This document shows, piece by piece, positions 1-12,142 of a stretch of DNA of 64,000 bases. The notes beneath the pieces were generated by a model, which worked only from the letters and a program-made list of their open reading frames with translations, searched no databases and was not told the DNA's origin. The position numbers and the translations under genes were made by a program. Each line of letters starts with the position of its first letter. The stretch's first letter is position 1. Source of the stretch: Paramisgurnus dabryanus (lineage: Eukaryota > Chordata > Actinopteri > Cypriniformes > Cobitidae); the NCBI RefSeq assembly GCF_030506205.2, contig NC_133340.1:21834636-21898635 (forward strand), given 5' to 3'.

Positions 1-536
1 TATTTGATCAACGCGTATAGAAATGGTGCTATGAAGCTAGACGTTAGTCAATACCTCAGAAGATCTCCTCTAATAGTACTTCCACTTTGTTTTGTAGTGT
101 GTGATGTAATTCTGTGTTGTATTTAGTTACACACCACCACAACAACATGCATGATAACACATACACACAATCAAGCCTGGGTGTGCTTTTACATAGCAGC
201 TCATAGAGGGTACATGTGACTGATCTTGGATCAGACCTCTTCCCGACCTCTAACGCTGTGTGTTTGGGTGCAGATCTGATCTGGGATCAGTGCTGTGATA
301 TGGTCAGGGCTTCTGCTCCGTGTTACTGAATGTAACCCTCACTGCCTTACGAGACCAGCACAAACACACCGCCCACTGATGTCTGATTGGCTGCCTGAGA
401 CGGAGCAACGCCCCATCTCAGAGCTATGCTGCCACCTATGGCTCTTTGAAAGCAACATAGCAACAAGATCATATACATCTATGAAAATAAACAGGATTTA
501 TCAAATTCTTAATGTTTCACGCATAATTTTTTTCTG

Positions 537-1005
537 ATTAAAGGAATAGTTCACCCCAAAATGAAAATTTGCGTATATTTTACTCCTCTTCAAGCCATCC
601 TATGTGTACATGACTTTTTTCTTAAAGCCAAACACAGTCTGAGTTATGTTAAATAATATCTTGACTCTTTTCAGCTTTATAATGGGATTGGATAGTGCCC
701 CATTCTTAACCTGACCTCACGGCATAGTTTATAAAGTTTGAATTATAAATATTTCCTTACAAAATTCATCGCTTTGCCTCGGAAAACATGTAATAACCGT
801 ATGGATTAGTTTATGATGGTTGAGTGCTGTTTTTGTAGCTTTAAAAGTGGGGCACTATCCAATGCCATTAGAAAGCTAACAAGATCTGTTATATAATATA
901 ACTCAGACTGTCTTTTGCTGAAAGTTAAAAGTCATGTACACCTAGGATGGCTGGAGGGGGGTAAAATATGAGTAAATTTTTTATTTTGAAATGAACTATT
1001 CTTAA
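537..1005. repeat. foldback MITE-like element
   Basis: The left end reads ttaaaggaatagttcac and the right end is its approximate inverse (gaactattcttaa). An inner pair is also inverted: ggatagtgcccca near 691 and tggggcactatcc near 847. The whole unit can fold back. Related ends occur at 18221-18412. I see no coding capacity, so it is probably a non-autonomous DNA transposon. Confidence 0.7.
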
Positions 1006-2163
1006 AATGTGGGTGATAGCTTCAGATCACACATGGTTTTGAATGGAAATATTTATTTTTATGGTTTAATCTGTCTAAGTGAAGAGATGTAGCATCAAAA
1101 CACTCGGAGCAGCTGTAAATGTGTCAATTATTTTTCACCATTATAAAATCCTCTTATTTTGTCATAATACAGCTCGGAGAAAAACATCTTTTTGACAGAT
1201 TAATTTGAATATCGGACTGAAACTATGAATGTGGAAGTATGGAAGAGTCATTCTAAAGAAGTATGCATATGATGTATGCATTAAATGTAGCATTGTTATA
1301 GACCATGCGTGTAGTTTTGTAATGTTCTGGAGGTACGAGGTTTTGTTCGACTTCACATCATGTTTTTGTTTTTTGACTCTGTGAGCTGTTGATTTCTTTT
1401 ATGTATATTTATACACGGTATATCCATAAATTGTGATTCTTGGTGATGAAACTGTTGTTTAAAAGCTTTTATTGAGAGGACCTCTATAGACAGGACAGGC
1501 CACTCTGAAAGGTAGAGAATGAATTAATTCTAGTTTTGGATCTAGAAAATTCAAAGATTGCACAGATTCAACTTACAAAAGTATTAAATAATAAAAAGCT
1601 AGATTTGTTCAGTCTGGCTTTGAAACACTTAACACGCATGGCATTGCTCGTGTACTATAGACGCTATCTAACAAGTGGCCAGTTTGCAACTAGGCTGTTA
1701 AGCCGAAGCTGTGAACTTGCATAGATTATCGGTCATAGTCAGAAAATGATAGCAATAGATTGAGTGTTTTTATTTGACGCCAGACAATCTAAATACGGGA
1801 AGATGCATGCATAGACAAAGCTAAAGGCTTCAGATCTGCTTCATAGTTTTAGTTTGCTCATATTTTTTTCATGTGCTTTAGTGTTGTGTGATAAACTTCT
1901 CACAACATCTGGTGCCAAAACGACAATGTGACTGTGAGTTTGTGACCGATGGGAAATGTGATGAGTGGACCGATGTCAGTCTGTGAGGACCTCTTTGTGT
2001 TTCTGTTCTTACTACTCTGATTGATAATAATCACAACTTGGTTTGATTTTGTATTCTGTGGAAATAGTTGAAGAAAAACTATTAGGCTGGATGTTTTTTA
2101 TACATATAAATATAATGCTGTATACAACATGCATAAATTGAGATGTCTCTTCCACATCAGAAC

Positions 2164-2169
2164 AATAAA
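2164..2169 (+). terminator. candidate poly(A) signal of an upstream gene
   Basis: AATAAA is followed about 20 bases later by a tgtctgtcttt GU-rich tract, the usual layout of a polyadenylation site. No exon is visible upstream, so the gene it would serve is unknown and the match could be chance. Confidence 0.25.
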
Positions 2170-2473
2170 CAGAGAGAACCAAAAATTGTCTGTCTTTATT
2201 ATAGTTAATATCATCTGTTGAGTTGTTGCTCATATCAAATATCAAAACAAATATTTATATGTATTAATGTAATAATACTAAATATTTATTCAGATTTGAT
2301 GGACGTATCAAACAAGTTGCCACTGAGTTTCTAGTTCAACTGATAGAGCATTGCATTATATATATATTTAATAAAAACAAATATACAATACTTGAACATC
2401 CATATCAAGTTTGGGATTTTAAGAAGAAAAAAATAAAATAAATGTACATAAATTTCAGTGCTTCTAAAGCATT

Positions 2474-2942
2474 ATGGGGCATTTCCTGGACAAGGCTTAT
2501 TCTAGTCCCAGACTAGAATGCATGTTTGAGATGCCTTAATTTTAAAACATCTTGCACTGACTAATTTTAATATATATCGGTGACATTGTTTTGTCTCAAG
2601 ATGCACACCTCTAGTGTTTTTTGTAAGGTATCTTTGTAAAAACTTCTTGATTGTCCTAGGGGTGGTTTCCCAGACAGGGATAAGACTAGTCCTAGACTAA
2701 AATAAATGAAAGAGCTGTCCAAACTATAAACAACTTGCACTGACAACTTAAAATACATCAGTGCCCTTTGTTTCGCTTAAAAATGCAAAAGTAGGAAGGC
2801 ATATTTGTTAAAACTAGTTATATTTCCTAATTAAACTAAGGCCTAGTCCTGGTTTAAGATAATCCCTTTCCGGGAAACCACCCCATTATATAAATAAGGC
2901 CTAGTCCTGGATTAACCTAAACCCTGTTCTGGAAACCACCCC
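2474..2942. repeat. nested foldback repeat (tttcccgg family)
   Basis: An inner palindrome at 2659-2884 starts ggggtggtttcccagac and ends with the inverse (gggaaaccacccc). It lies between an outer left half near 2474-2525 and an outer right half at about 2886-2942 that carry the same motifs (ctagtcc, ggaaaccacccc). The pattern suggests one copy inserted in, or duplicated within, another. A further copy lies at 36127-36366. Confidence 0.7.
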
Positions 2943-3619
2943 TAAATGTTTTAGTTTGTTCCAAAGGGTTTATGTGTAATTTTAATGCATATAAAATTAT
3001 ACAATAAAAAGTCCTCTTCTTTCTATGTATGGGCAATTCTATGCAGATTTCAACCTTATCATAAAAAGTACATTTTTACCCAAAAATGTGAAAATACTGA
3101 GTCTCCGATATCAATATTTGGTGGTTTAAATGCCCATGCAAAGTCTCTATTAAAGTTTTTAAAAAATCATAGTTAAGTAGAAATTTCAGAATTATTTGGT
3201 TAATAACAGACAAATGTCACATGCAAAACGTTGTTTCTTCCTTATGAATGAGTATACAACAATTAAAATTACATTTTCTTTTTAGAACCATCCTTTCTCC
3301 ATTGTTTGGATATTATTGCTTCTGTTTTGTGGATTTTAATTCACAGAATTCCTACAAATTATGTTATCTTCCAGTTTCCTTTTTTGTGTCTAAAACATGA
3401 ATACAGACTGATTTATTTTATATCTGGACACTATCATCTATGGGATTTTAATCATCAGGGTTTTAGGAAAATATAAAATGTAATAAATGCATTCTCTGTG
3501 AATTTATATTTCAAGTTATGATTGTAAAGTCCACATCCATAACACATAAAATATCATTCTAAAAATACAAAAACGCATCTAATGATCAACGTCGTGTTAT
3601 TTCACCTACTTTCTGATGA

Positions 3620-4210
3620 CCTCATAACCATCCGGCGTAACAGCGCCACCTATGTGACGTCTTTGGCCGTTCGACCAATCAGCGTTCAAGCCGTGCGACA
3701 CTTCCTCGGGGCCGCGCGCAACCAAGCGGGAGCTGATCGCGCGGGTCGGAAGTCCGATTCCGATAGAGCAAAAAGAAATCAAAATAAAACATTATTAAAT
3801 AAACACTGTCAAAAGTTTTCGAAAATGGATCATTACACAAAATAATAACGTGCGGATTGATAAAGCAGCGTTAGGACTGATATATGAGCGCACATAAGAC
3901 GGATTCAGAGTGGCGCTGAGGCAGTTAGCTAATGTTGCTAACTCACGAGACCAACTCACTTTGACTTTCAGCCTTAACAGAAACATATATCTGAACTATA
4001 AACTCCACAGTCCGAGTGATTTTAAAGCAAAGCAGTGTGCGGGGTGTTGATAAAGGGTTATTTTAGTCTGTTACAGAGAGGATTTGGTCTTGTTTTTGGA
4101 CGCTCGTGTTGTTGAGGCCTGCTGCATGAGCAGACAGTTTAACAGGTTAAATAAACTAGCTCGACTTGCACAGGTTAACGAATAAGACCACACCGATAGA
4201 GAAGTGGAAG
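3620..4210 (+). promoter_or_regulatory. luc7l: luc7l promoter and 5' UTR
   Basis: This GC-richer, CpG-containing stretch in AT-rich surroundings lies just before the luc7l start codon. A CCAAT box is at 3675-3679 (gaccaatcag), followed by a GC-rich core (ggggccgcgcgc near 3708). No TATA box is evident, as expected of a housekeeping promoter. The exact start site is not determined, and a 5' UTR intron cannot be excluded. Confidence 0.5.
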
Positions 4211-7200
4211 ATGTCGGCCCAGGCACAGATGAGAGCCATGCTGGACCAGCTGATGGGCACTAGCAGAGATGGTGAGTTTTTTTATTTCATTCAACTCAAA
4301 GCGAAAGTAAACTTCTGTTGGATTCAGTCAGTTGTGATTTGTTATAAGTGTCGATCATTTCTATTATGTGACATGACATGGTGAAATTAAATAACTCTTG
4401 TAACTCCTGAATCTTATGATTTGATGGGAATCATTGTTAAATCTGAATCCCGTGGCTCATTTTAATCCTAATTCACTTTATTTGACTGCTATGTTTCATA
4501 TTCAATGAATCAGTTAATGTGACGTCTTGATGTTCATAATCTGACCTATATACTTTCTTTGGTTGTGTTCTCAGGAGACTCAATGCGTCAGAGAATCAAA
4601 TTTACAGATGAACGTGTTTGTAAGAGTCATCTGTTGGAGTCTTGTCCACATGATATACTGTCTGGAACTGTAAGTGTTTTTGTAAACACTTTTTTACTTT
4701 TAATGTGTAGGGTTGGACAATATGGCTAAAGTTCCTATAGCCGAAATACTTCTACATTTTGGTCAATGTGGTATAAATCCGATAATGTTGATAAAACTTA
4801 GGAAGAATGGTAAAGAATTGACCACAACAAATGTTTGTACCTACAAACTTCTGAACAAATTAATTTGCCAAGTCTATGTAACCTCCTCCATAAAACGATA
4901 TAATAATTTAAAAATGGTTTAAACAAATTGATGTCAATCTTAATAAAAAAATTTGCCTTCATACAAAATTAAATGTAAACTCGCTGTCAAATAAACATAA
5001 AGGGGGGAGCACAACGAGGCATTTACGCTGGCAGCCGTCATAACGGCAGGAGCTGGTGGTTTTTTTCTGCGCTGAGCGACACTTTGCAGTTTTTCTGTGC
5101 TCAGCTCGAGAGTTGAAAATTTTTCAACTTTGTGTGAACCGCTTAGCTTGTCAATGTCACTTTTCACTCAGCCATCCAATCACAGTGAAGGAGGGGCTGG
5201 ACAAATATCACAACGCCTGCTGTTTTCAGCCGCGTTTAAACCATAGACTGAAAAAATATGGACATAGTGTCGTCACCCATCAGTGATAAATGTTGTAATG
5301 TAGGGGTTTTAAACTAATGGATTTCTTCAATCACAGTATTGACTTTCAAAGTTCCATAGTTTTGATCAATTTGCTATTATAGTAATATGTGTGAAAAAAT
5401 TAATAAATAAGTGAAAGTGACCCTAAAACTTTTGAATAGTAGTAGGCTATTTAATGTTACATAAGATAGTTGGACAGAAAAATTAATATTAAGCTCTATT
5501 TGTAATTACATAGCAAGCTACATAATGATATATTAAATACTAGCATACTACATTATATACGTATTATACTCATAACAAGATGAGTGTCATAGCTGCGTAC
5601 ATGCCTTTATCTTTTGCACATTTCTCATCATTCCGTTTTCCGCACAGTTCATGGATGCTTGGCTAAGAAAGACGCCACAGAAGCGCGCTTTGAAGGAAGT
5701 AACACCTTGACCTGCAATTAACGTGCATTTTTAGATGCAACATGCGAATGCCCAGGGGACACTAATGTATATTGAAATATCACAAATGTGTTAAGAAACC
5801 ATATCACCGTTATTTAAAAAAATTATTCGAAATATATTTATATTGAATTATTGCCCAGCCCTGTTAATATATATACTTTAGAGCTGGGGTCGGGCCCCCT
5901 TAAGAGATCCGATATGCTTTGAGCTCAAATAAATATACATAAAATGTTCCATTAATAATTTTATTTAATATTTTGCTCACTCCCTCTCAATGTCCTTGTC
6001 AACATAACGGTAAAATCAAAAGGAAAGATGGATGTAAAGTGTTTGGGGGGGATCATATTGTCGTGCATGTAGTTGGGTGGCTCCAAGGAATAAAGGTTGG
6101 GAACCACTGCTCTAGAGATGCACCGATACAAAATTTCTGTACTGATACTGATATTTTATTACTTATGACGTCTACAGATACCCATAATTTAGCTTTTTTC
6201 GTCCTCGTTTAAAGAATTATGATGTGAAATCCTTAAAAAAGCAAAGCATACAAACAACAACTTTGTTGTCATTGTCAACCAACTCAAAATGATCTGCCGA
6301 TACCGATTATAAGCTGAAATATCAGTGCCTCCCCTGTATACTGATATCTTTGGTTATGACTGCATCGGTTAATAAATGCTCTTTATTTAATATAATGTTT
6401 ATCATTTTGTTATTTCAGTCATGTGTCACCTGTAAAGTTTTCAAAGCTCTTTTTGTGTGTTTGTGAATGCAGCGCATGGATTTGGGGGAGTGTGTAAAAA
6501 TTCATGATCTCGCTCTGAGGGCGGACTATGAGATTGCCTCTAAACAGCAGGAGTATTTCTTTGAACTGGATGTGAGTATGAACCCTTCAAACAAACTTGC
6601 CATGCATTCATAATCCATGTATTCATTTCCAAGTGGAAAGGCCGTTTCTGAAAGATCAAGACCTTGAGCACAACATATGTGTTTTAAAGCGTGGTCCGAA
6701 ATGCAATAATTGGGGCATCTCTCCTCAGGCTACAGAGCACTTGCAGTCCTTCATCGCAGACTGTGACCGGAGAACAGAACTGGCCAAGAAGCGACTGGCA
6801 GAGACGCAAGAGGAGATCAGCGCAGAGGTCGCCGCTAAGGTAAATTTGCTTTTCTTCGTATATGTTAATGAGCTTCGTTAGGATTGGCTAATTGACTCCT
6901 GCGTGCATCTCACAGGCGGAGCGTGTACACGAGCTGAACGAGGAGATCGGCAAGCTGCTGGCGCGTGCGGAGCAGCTGGGCAGCGAGGGGAACGTTGATG
7001 AGGCCCAACAGGTGCTGGAGAAGGTGGAGAAGACTCGCACTCTGAAGAAAGAGGCAGAGGTGGGTTCAAAGGTCAAAGAGGGTCATGGTTTCTTTTGAAG
7101 CTGTGGAAGCTTCAAGTACACTCCAGATCCTTGTAGAGATTGACCGAATGTTTGTGTGTAGGACATCTACCGCAACTCCATGCCTGCCTCCAGCTTCCAG

Positions 7201-10200
7201 CAGCAGAAGCTGCGAGTCTGCGAGGTCTGCTCCGCCTACCTCGGCCTCCACGACAACGACCGCCGCTTAGCCGACCACTTTGGGGGAAAGTTACATTTAG
7301 GTTTCATCGAAATTCGTGAAAAACTGGAGAAGCTGAGGGTAAGATGATAGCATGCAGGATTGAGTCGGCGCAATCTCACTTAGGTTCTCATGGACGAACT
7401 GTTGTGCTTTCCAGAAAGCTGTAGCAGAGAAACAGGAGCGCATGCGGACGAGGAGACGGGAGGAGAGAGACAAGGAAGACGAACGAACCAGAGAATGGGA
7501 GCTGGAGAGAGAGAGGGAACGAGAGCGTGAACGCGAGAGAGAAAGAGAGCGTGAGAGGGAGAGGGAGAGAGACAGAGACCGAGAGAGGGACCGCAGGAGG
7601 TTGGTAACAACTCATTATTACTCCATAATGTTATTACTCAAGTCCACTGCTAAGATTCTTAATCCTATTCTTGCTTAATATGCATCATCTGTGTTATTAA
7701 TAGGTTTATTACTCAGACACAACATTTGCTCAGACAATATGGTCAGTGCACTCTAAAAACAAATGGTGCTAAATAGCACCAAAAGTGGTTCTTTGCTCGT
7801 AATCATAGATTAACTGTTTTTAGTGCCATATAGCAATGGTGAAGCACCTGTGTAGAACCATATAGTGCTATGTAGAACCATATGTGGTGCTATATGGCCC
7901 CCATATGGTTCAAATGACACACACAGTACTTCATTAACTTTTTCGTGGGACTTTTTCACTATAGTTGTTATATATGTATCAGCTTTTGTGCTACACCCTC
8001 ATGCTTAACTCTTTCCCCGCCAGTGTTTTTAAAAAAAAAGAGTTGCCAGCCGGTGCCAGCATTTTTTATGATTTTCACAAAAGTTTAATGCCTTCCAGAA
8101 AAATGTCTCATTTAAATATTTAATATACCATATATCAAATGAAAGAACAAACTCTCTGCTTTTTATTTGTTCTCTTTTATCACCTCTCAAATATGGGTAG
8201 GGTTTACTTTTGAGCAAAATGCTGAGATATTTGCATTTTTGATCAAATTGATAAAAGGAGTTTTGTTAGAGATCAGATTCAGAGCGATGATCAAAACATA
8301 CACAGAGTTTTTACTGTTTTTGGATCAGTGGATGCTTAAGTGTTTTATAAGTTGGGTAAGAGCACCACCTAGTGGATAATAGCTGAAATATGGATTGCCG
8401 TAAAAACTCGTCATTGGCAGGAATTAGAGCCCGACCGATAAAGGATTTTGAAAGCCGATACCAATACAAATGTTTGTTGGTTTGAAAATCATATTTTTTT
8501 ATTCTTTTTTTTTTTCAGAAACGCGCAACAAAAGATTTCCCTAACATTAGTTATTTGTAGTCATTTATGAGTTTTAACTAAAATAATATGATAATGCATT
8601 TTAAAAAGAAACTTGTTTCTTTTATTGTCACAGCAGAACAGAGGAACATCAAAATATATTAAAGTTCTGATAAATAAAATGTATAAAAATACAAACTTAA
8701 GACATGAAACGTAAAGGCCTTTGAACAAAAACACAAAAACAACCAAATAAAGTTACCAGTTTTAAAAGACTTGGTTCATAAATATAACTTTGAATAGGAC
8801 TGGAGACAAATTCTGTTAAGTTCTGATAAATAACAACAACAGCAAAATTTAAATTGCTGATCACTTGACACAGGCAGTAGCTAGACGCCTAAATCTGGAC
8901 CCCACCAGCAGCTACTGGTTCAGAGCGCTCTGTCAAAAACACCAACAGTGAGGAAATCTAATGAAGGCTGTTTCGTTCGTTTTTTTTTTTATATTAATTT
9001 ATCGGCTATTATGAATGCCGATAACGATAGTTTGGAAAATGCCTAATATCGGCCTGCCGATATATCGGTCAGGCTCTAGCAGGAATCCATTTTCTATTAA
9101 ATGTCAAGGAAAGAGTAAAAAGGGATGTTAAGCTAGACCACAGCTTTGGTTTTAGAAAACGAAAAGGGCAATAAAATCATCCTGATATTTAGGATGATCC
9201 TTATTCAGGGTTCCCACGGGTCATTGAAATCCTTGAACATTTTTTAATCTGGGAGAAGTTTTTGAAGTTTTTGAAAATATACATACATAGATACAGGTCA
9301 TTGAAAGTGCTTGAATCTATTTTATGCAAGAAGTTTTCTGGAAAAAAATCCATATTATTCCCTGTGTAGTGTAGGATAATATCATAAAAATTGTAGACTT
9401 TTTAAGCACACATGCTAAACTGTTAACTGCTTATATCTTCTGTATGCGAATGTTGATTTATACCAAAATGCTTTTTTGAATAGTTGTGTTTGACAAATGA
9501 AAACGTCTCGGGTTACGTATGTAACTGTTGTTCCCTGAGAAGGGAACGAGACGCTGCGTCTCCCTTGCCATACTTCCTGTGTCCCTGTAACGTCGTCTTT
9601 GGCAATATTTCAGATAGCGATAAACTTCCTGGATCCAGCGTCACCCTGTCTTTGTCGTTAAGCCTCACCATTGGTTGAATTTGATGTACACATTCAGACG
9701 CACTTACCCCTGGAGGCGTCCCCAAAGTGTCATCGCAGTGACGCAGCGCGAGTTCCCTCAAAAAGGAACTGTAACAATGTATCTTAAAAGGAACACAATG
9801 TAACCTTGCTCTCACTTGAAATGTGTCCCCACATTTAGTTTTTGAATTTGAGGGTATTGGACCTAAAAAGTCCTTGAAAGGTCCTTGAATTTGAAGTTAA
9901 CTAAGGTGTGGGAACCCTGATATATGTTGTCTATCTCTTTTCCAGGGATGGAGGAAGCTCATCCTCTCATCGCTCTCGGCGACACCGTGAAGATGGCGAG
10001 AGGAGAGAGGACCGAGAGAGGGAGAGGAAACACGGCCACAAAGATCGCCATCGTTCTCGCTCTCACTCGCACAGGAGCAAAAGGAAGAGGTACCAAAACA
10101 TCTCGCTTACATTTGCTCTATAGGAACTTCTGACATAAGTCACCTTTTACTCTAGCTAGGTACAATTATTGTGAATCTCTCACTCCAGGTCTTCACACAC

Positions 10201-10408
10201 GAGGGATGGCGAGCACTCTCAGTCTCAGGAGAGATTGAGGGAGAGCGACCCAGAAGAGAGATGGAGAGATAACGGACAGAGGGACATGGAGAAAGAGAGA
10301 TCCCCCTTCGCACCAGACCTGAGCCGAATGAGAGAGCGAGAAAGATCGGTCTCACTGGAGAGAGATCAGCGCTCCAGCTCAGAGGAGAGGGAGTCAGGAG
10401 AGATCTAG
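4211..10408 (+). CDS. luc7l: LUC7-like U1 snRNP-associated splicing factor
   Basis: Nine coding exons: 4211-4271, 4575-4669, 6473-6571, 6729-6839, 6916-7059, 7162-7338, 7415-7599, 9946-10089, 10189-10408. All junctions are GT-AG and phases agree, giving 411 residues and ending at TAG. LUC7 proteins bind U1 snRNP and help select 5' splice sites in the nucleus. The start MSAQAQMRAMLDQLMG is family-typical. A CCCH zinc finger is visible (C36, C44, C59, H63), then an alpha-helical coiled segment (about 86-170), then a second C2H2-type finger (C190, C193, H209, H215). The tail is an Arg/Glu/Asp-rich mixed-charge region with RS-like stretches and ends ESGEI, like vertebrate LUC7L. The tail seems longer than the human one (about 371 residues). 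Exon 7 carries a long ER dipeptide run encoded by a GAGA-rich tract that may vary in length. luc7l2 is the alternative; the N-terminus favours luc7l. Confidence 0.93.
4707..5862. repeat. DNA-transposon remnant in luc7l intron 2
   Basis: The left end tagggttggacaatatgg matches the inverse of the right end (attattgcccagccct). The interior shows no transposase. The roughly 1.16 kb between them is AT-rich and may contain later insertions. Ends of the type agggctgggcaata are common in teleost hAT-like elements, but I see no clear target-site duplication. Confidence 0.45.
6114..6360. repeat. repeat fragment with 'gatgcaccgata' end
   Basis: The segment begins gagatgcaccgatac and contains ccgataccgattataagctg. 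Similar sequence occurs inverted near 26860-27120 (gatatatcgatgcatctct) and near 47870-47945. It lies in luc7l intron 2 just before exon 3 and looks like a decayed, dispersed DNA element. Confidence 0.5.
7743..7925. repeat. short palindromic repeat, 'ggtgctatatagcacc' type
   Basis: This part of luc7l intron 7 carries several overlapping short inverted motifs (ggtgct/agcacc, ccatatgg) and a start like ctctaaaaac. It resembles short dispersed foldback repeats of fish. There are no coding features. Confidence 0.45.
8011..8424. repeat. dispersed repeat, copy 1 ('ctctttccccgccag')
   Basis: The start (actctttccccgccag, gttgccagcc, aatgccttccagaaaa) matches the start of 47018-47515 in the same orientation. 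The far end (cgtcattggcagg) also corresponds to the other copy. This copy is interrupted near its right end by the hAT-like insertion at 8425-9078. Confidence 0.7.
8425..9078. mobile_element. non-autonomous hAT-like transposon with 8-bp TSD
   Basis: Terminal inverted repeats are tagagcccgaccgata on the left and the inverse of tagagcctgaccgata on the right. The 654-bp unit is flanked by a perfect 8-bp direct duplication, gcaggaat, at 8417-8424 and 9079-9086. Eight-base duplications are characteristic of hAT-superfamily transposases. No transposase frame is present. It sits inside another repeat in luc7l intron 7, so it arrived later. Confidence 0.85.
9206..9919. mobile_element. transposon remnant with 'cagggttcccac' TIRs
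   Basis: The ends cagggttcccac and gtgggaaccctg are perfect inverted repeats of 12 bases. The inner flanks (gtcattgaaatccttgaa and gtccttgaatttga) are also partly inverted. A different repeat (about 9492-9800) interrupts it. A one-ended relative occurs near 14803. Its right end is only 27 bp from the start of luc7l exon 8, so it supplies much of the intron's end. Confidence 0.75.
9492..9800. repeat. nested repeat with 'gggaacgagacgctgcgtc' motif
   Basis: It starts cgtctcgggttacgtatg, followed by ttccctgagaagggaacg. A partly inverted counterpart is near 9740-9785 (gacgcagcgcgagttccct). It interrupts the element at 9206-9919. The motif is widespread in cyprinid genomes as I recall. Its exact class cannot be set from one copy. 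Confidence 0.55.
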
Positions 10409-11091
10409 AAGCGAAAACTGAGAGAAATGAAAGAGAGATACTTTTACATACCGTAGCTTCTGTTCCCTCTTCTGTCTATAAACACAAACACTGATTTGTC
10501 AATAACCGGATTTGAGTGCAGTCTGGTTATTTATACATCAGTAAAGCCGAGCGGCGACGGAGACAAAGCCAGTCACAATGTACCGAACGTTTGCGAGCGA
10601 GACCGCCTCCGATATAAACACCACAGTTACACGTTGTGCGATCTAGTTGATCTAATTTAGTCAGCAAACCAAACGAATAGCTGATGAAAGTTTTTTGTGT
10701 GTGTGTGTGAACAGGATGAAGGAAATGCTTGAATAACAAAACCAACACTGAAGATGTCTTTCGTCATTTTAACCTGGCTCATCTTTATTTTTTTTTTTGC
10801 TTTTTAAAATGATTTTGATGTGGATATTATTTTTCATAGGTATTTTTCCCTTGTTTATTTTGATATGGATTTAAACTCAGCCTGAGTTTAAAAGTGATGT
10901 TTTTCCCATATAAACCAAACCACTTATTTCTCTCAGAACCACACACATTGGTAGCTTGGCTTACGAGCAAACTTGTCTTTCATGGTACAATTTAGTATGC
11001 AACATTTTTCTTCTTTTTATCACTCTTTCATTTTGCGGTGTTGAGAGGCTGTCTTGAAACTTCAGCTTGCCATGCAATTGTGCTATGAAAC

Positions 11092-11097
11092 AATAAA
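11092..11097 (+). terminator. luc7l: luc7l poly(A) signal
   Basis: AATAAA followed by a T/G-rich stretch (tttgttgctttgattg) lies 684 bases after the luc7l stop. It gives a 3' UTR of about 0.7 kb and ends the transcript well before the cenpm promoter. Confidence 0.7.
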
Positions 11098-11679
11098 TTT
11101 GTTGCTTTGATTGTTTATGTGAAGTGTTTCAAGCCTTTCTTTAAAAGTTTATTTGTGTACATATTCATGTAAAATAATAGAATTAATTGCCTGTTTCTAC
11201 AAGGCTGTGAAAGAACGCTGCTAAAGCTTTAAGTAAAATGATACAGAAAGGTAAAAGCCAGAGAAATTAGTGATACGTGGTTCATTATGACGTCATCAGG
11301 TCTCCAAAAGCCATTTGTTGTGACGATATGCATACATTAAAAAAAATTGTTTTGACTTGCAAGCAATTTGTTATAGCTCAGTGGTCTGTCCCTATCAGAA
11401 AACATTAACATATTTTATATCAATAAACACTTGGCTGTATTTAAACCTTACTTTAGTTACTTCATGGTTCAGAAATAAATTGGACGATGAAAGTCAGAGA
11501 AAGTTAGTGGGAAATTCTAAAGACGTCTCTATACATCTGTGACTTGACTAGTTTTAGTCAAAAGTTACTAAAAATTGCCAAATAAATGTAAAAATTTAAT
11601 TCTTTTAAAGGTAAGTAGAGCCAATCATATGGTATCTATATTCAGCAACAAAAGTTGCTACATGACTATCACTGCTTTC

Positions 11680-11860
11680 AGATCAAAGTACCGCGAGAGG
11701 GCAGCTGCGAGCGATGTCGCCGGCTGTTGACGTCACCTGTGGGAGGTTTGAAAAGAGGCGCGAGGAAGAAGCCGCTCGTGAAACAGGAAGTTCAGGAACA
11801 AATGATAATAAAAATAAACAGTCAATGAAATAAATGAAGAATAATTTAAAGTGAAGCAAT
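11680..11860 (+). promoter_or_regulatory. cenpm: cenpm promoter with CRE- and CHR-like sites
   Basis: A GC-rich island precedes the cenpm ATG. TGACGTCA, a perfect CRE palindrome, is at 11728-11735. TTTGAA, the cell-cycle homology region (CHR) core, is at 11747-11752, with ggcgcgag just downstream. CHR sites recruit DREAM/MuvB complexes to G2/M genes, which fits a kinetochore gene. The assignment is by motif and position only. No TATA box is seen. Confidence 0.5.
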
Positions 11861-12111
11861 ATGGCGCTCCTGACACCGTACAGTAAAGTCCCTGAGTTAA
11901 ACACCGCTACTATTCTCGTGAGTATTGTTGTTATATCAGTAAAAATAACATGAGGTTGTGTTTATCATGATTATATTAATGGGTCGATTATATTTTTACT
12001 TTAACAGCTAATTGAAAATGAAGAACAGCTGCAGTCCAAACTCGCTAATGTCATTGTGCAGTATGAGAAAGAGTTCAACGTTAATGTGTGAGTGTTATGT
12101 TTGTGTATCTA

Positions 12112-12142
<31 letters not shown>

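Larger units (their letters stand above)
1..3570. other. left flank, no gene recognised
   Basis: I see no exon with convincing coding potential or splice sites here. The segment holds two foldback repeats (537-1005 and 2474-2942) and AT-rich unique DNA. A canonical poly(A) signal at 2164-2169, followed by a T/G-rich tract, means the first 2.2 kb could be the 3' UTR of a plus-strand gene that starts left of the window. This is inference only. Confidence 0.4.

Noticed and set aside
1..126. Open frame from the window edge
   Set aside because: It has about 42 codons with no start, no recognisable motif and no splice acceptor in view; chance is sufficient, though a gene end cannot be excluded.
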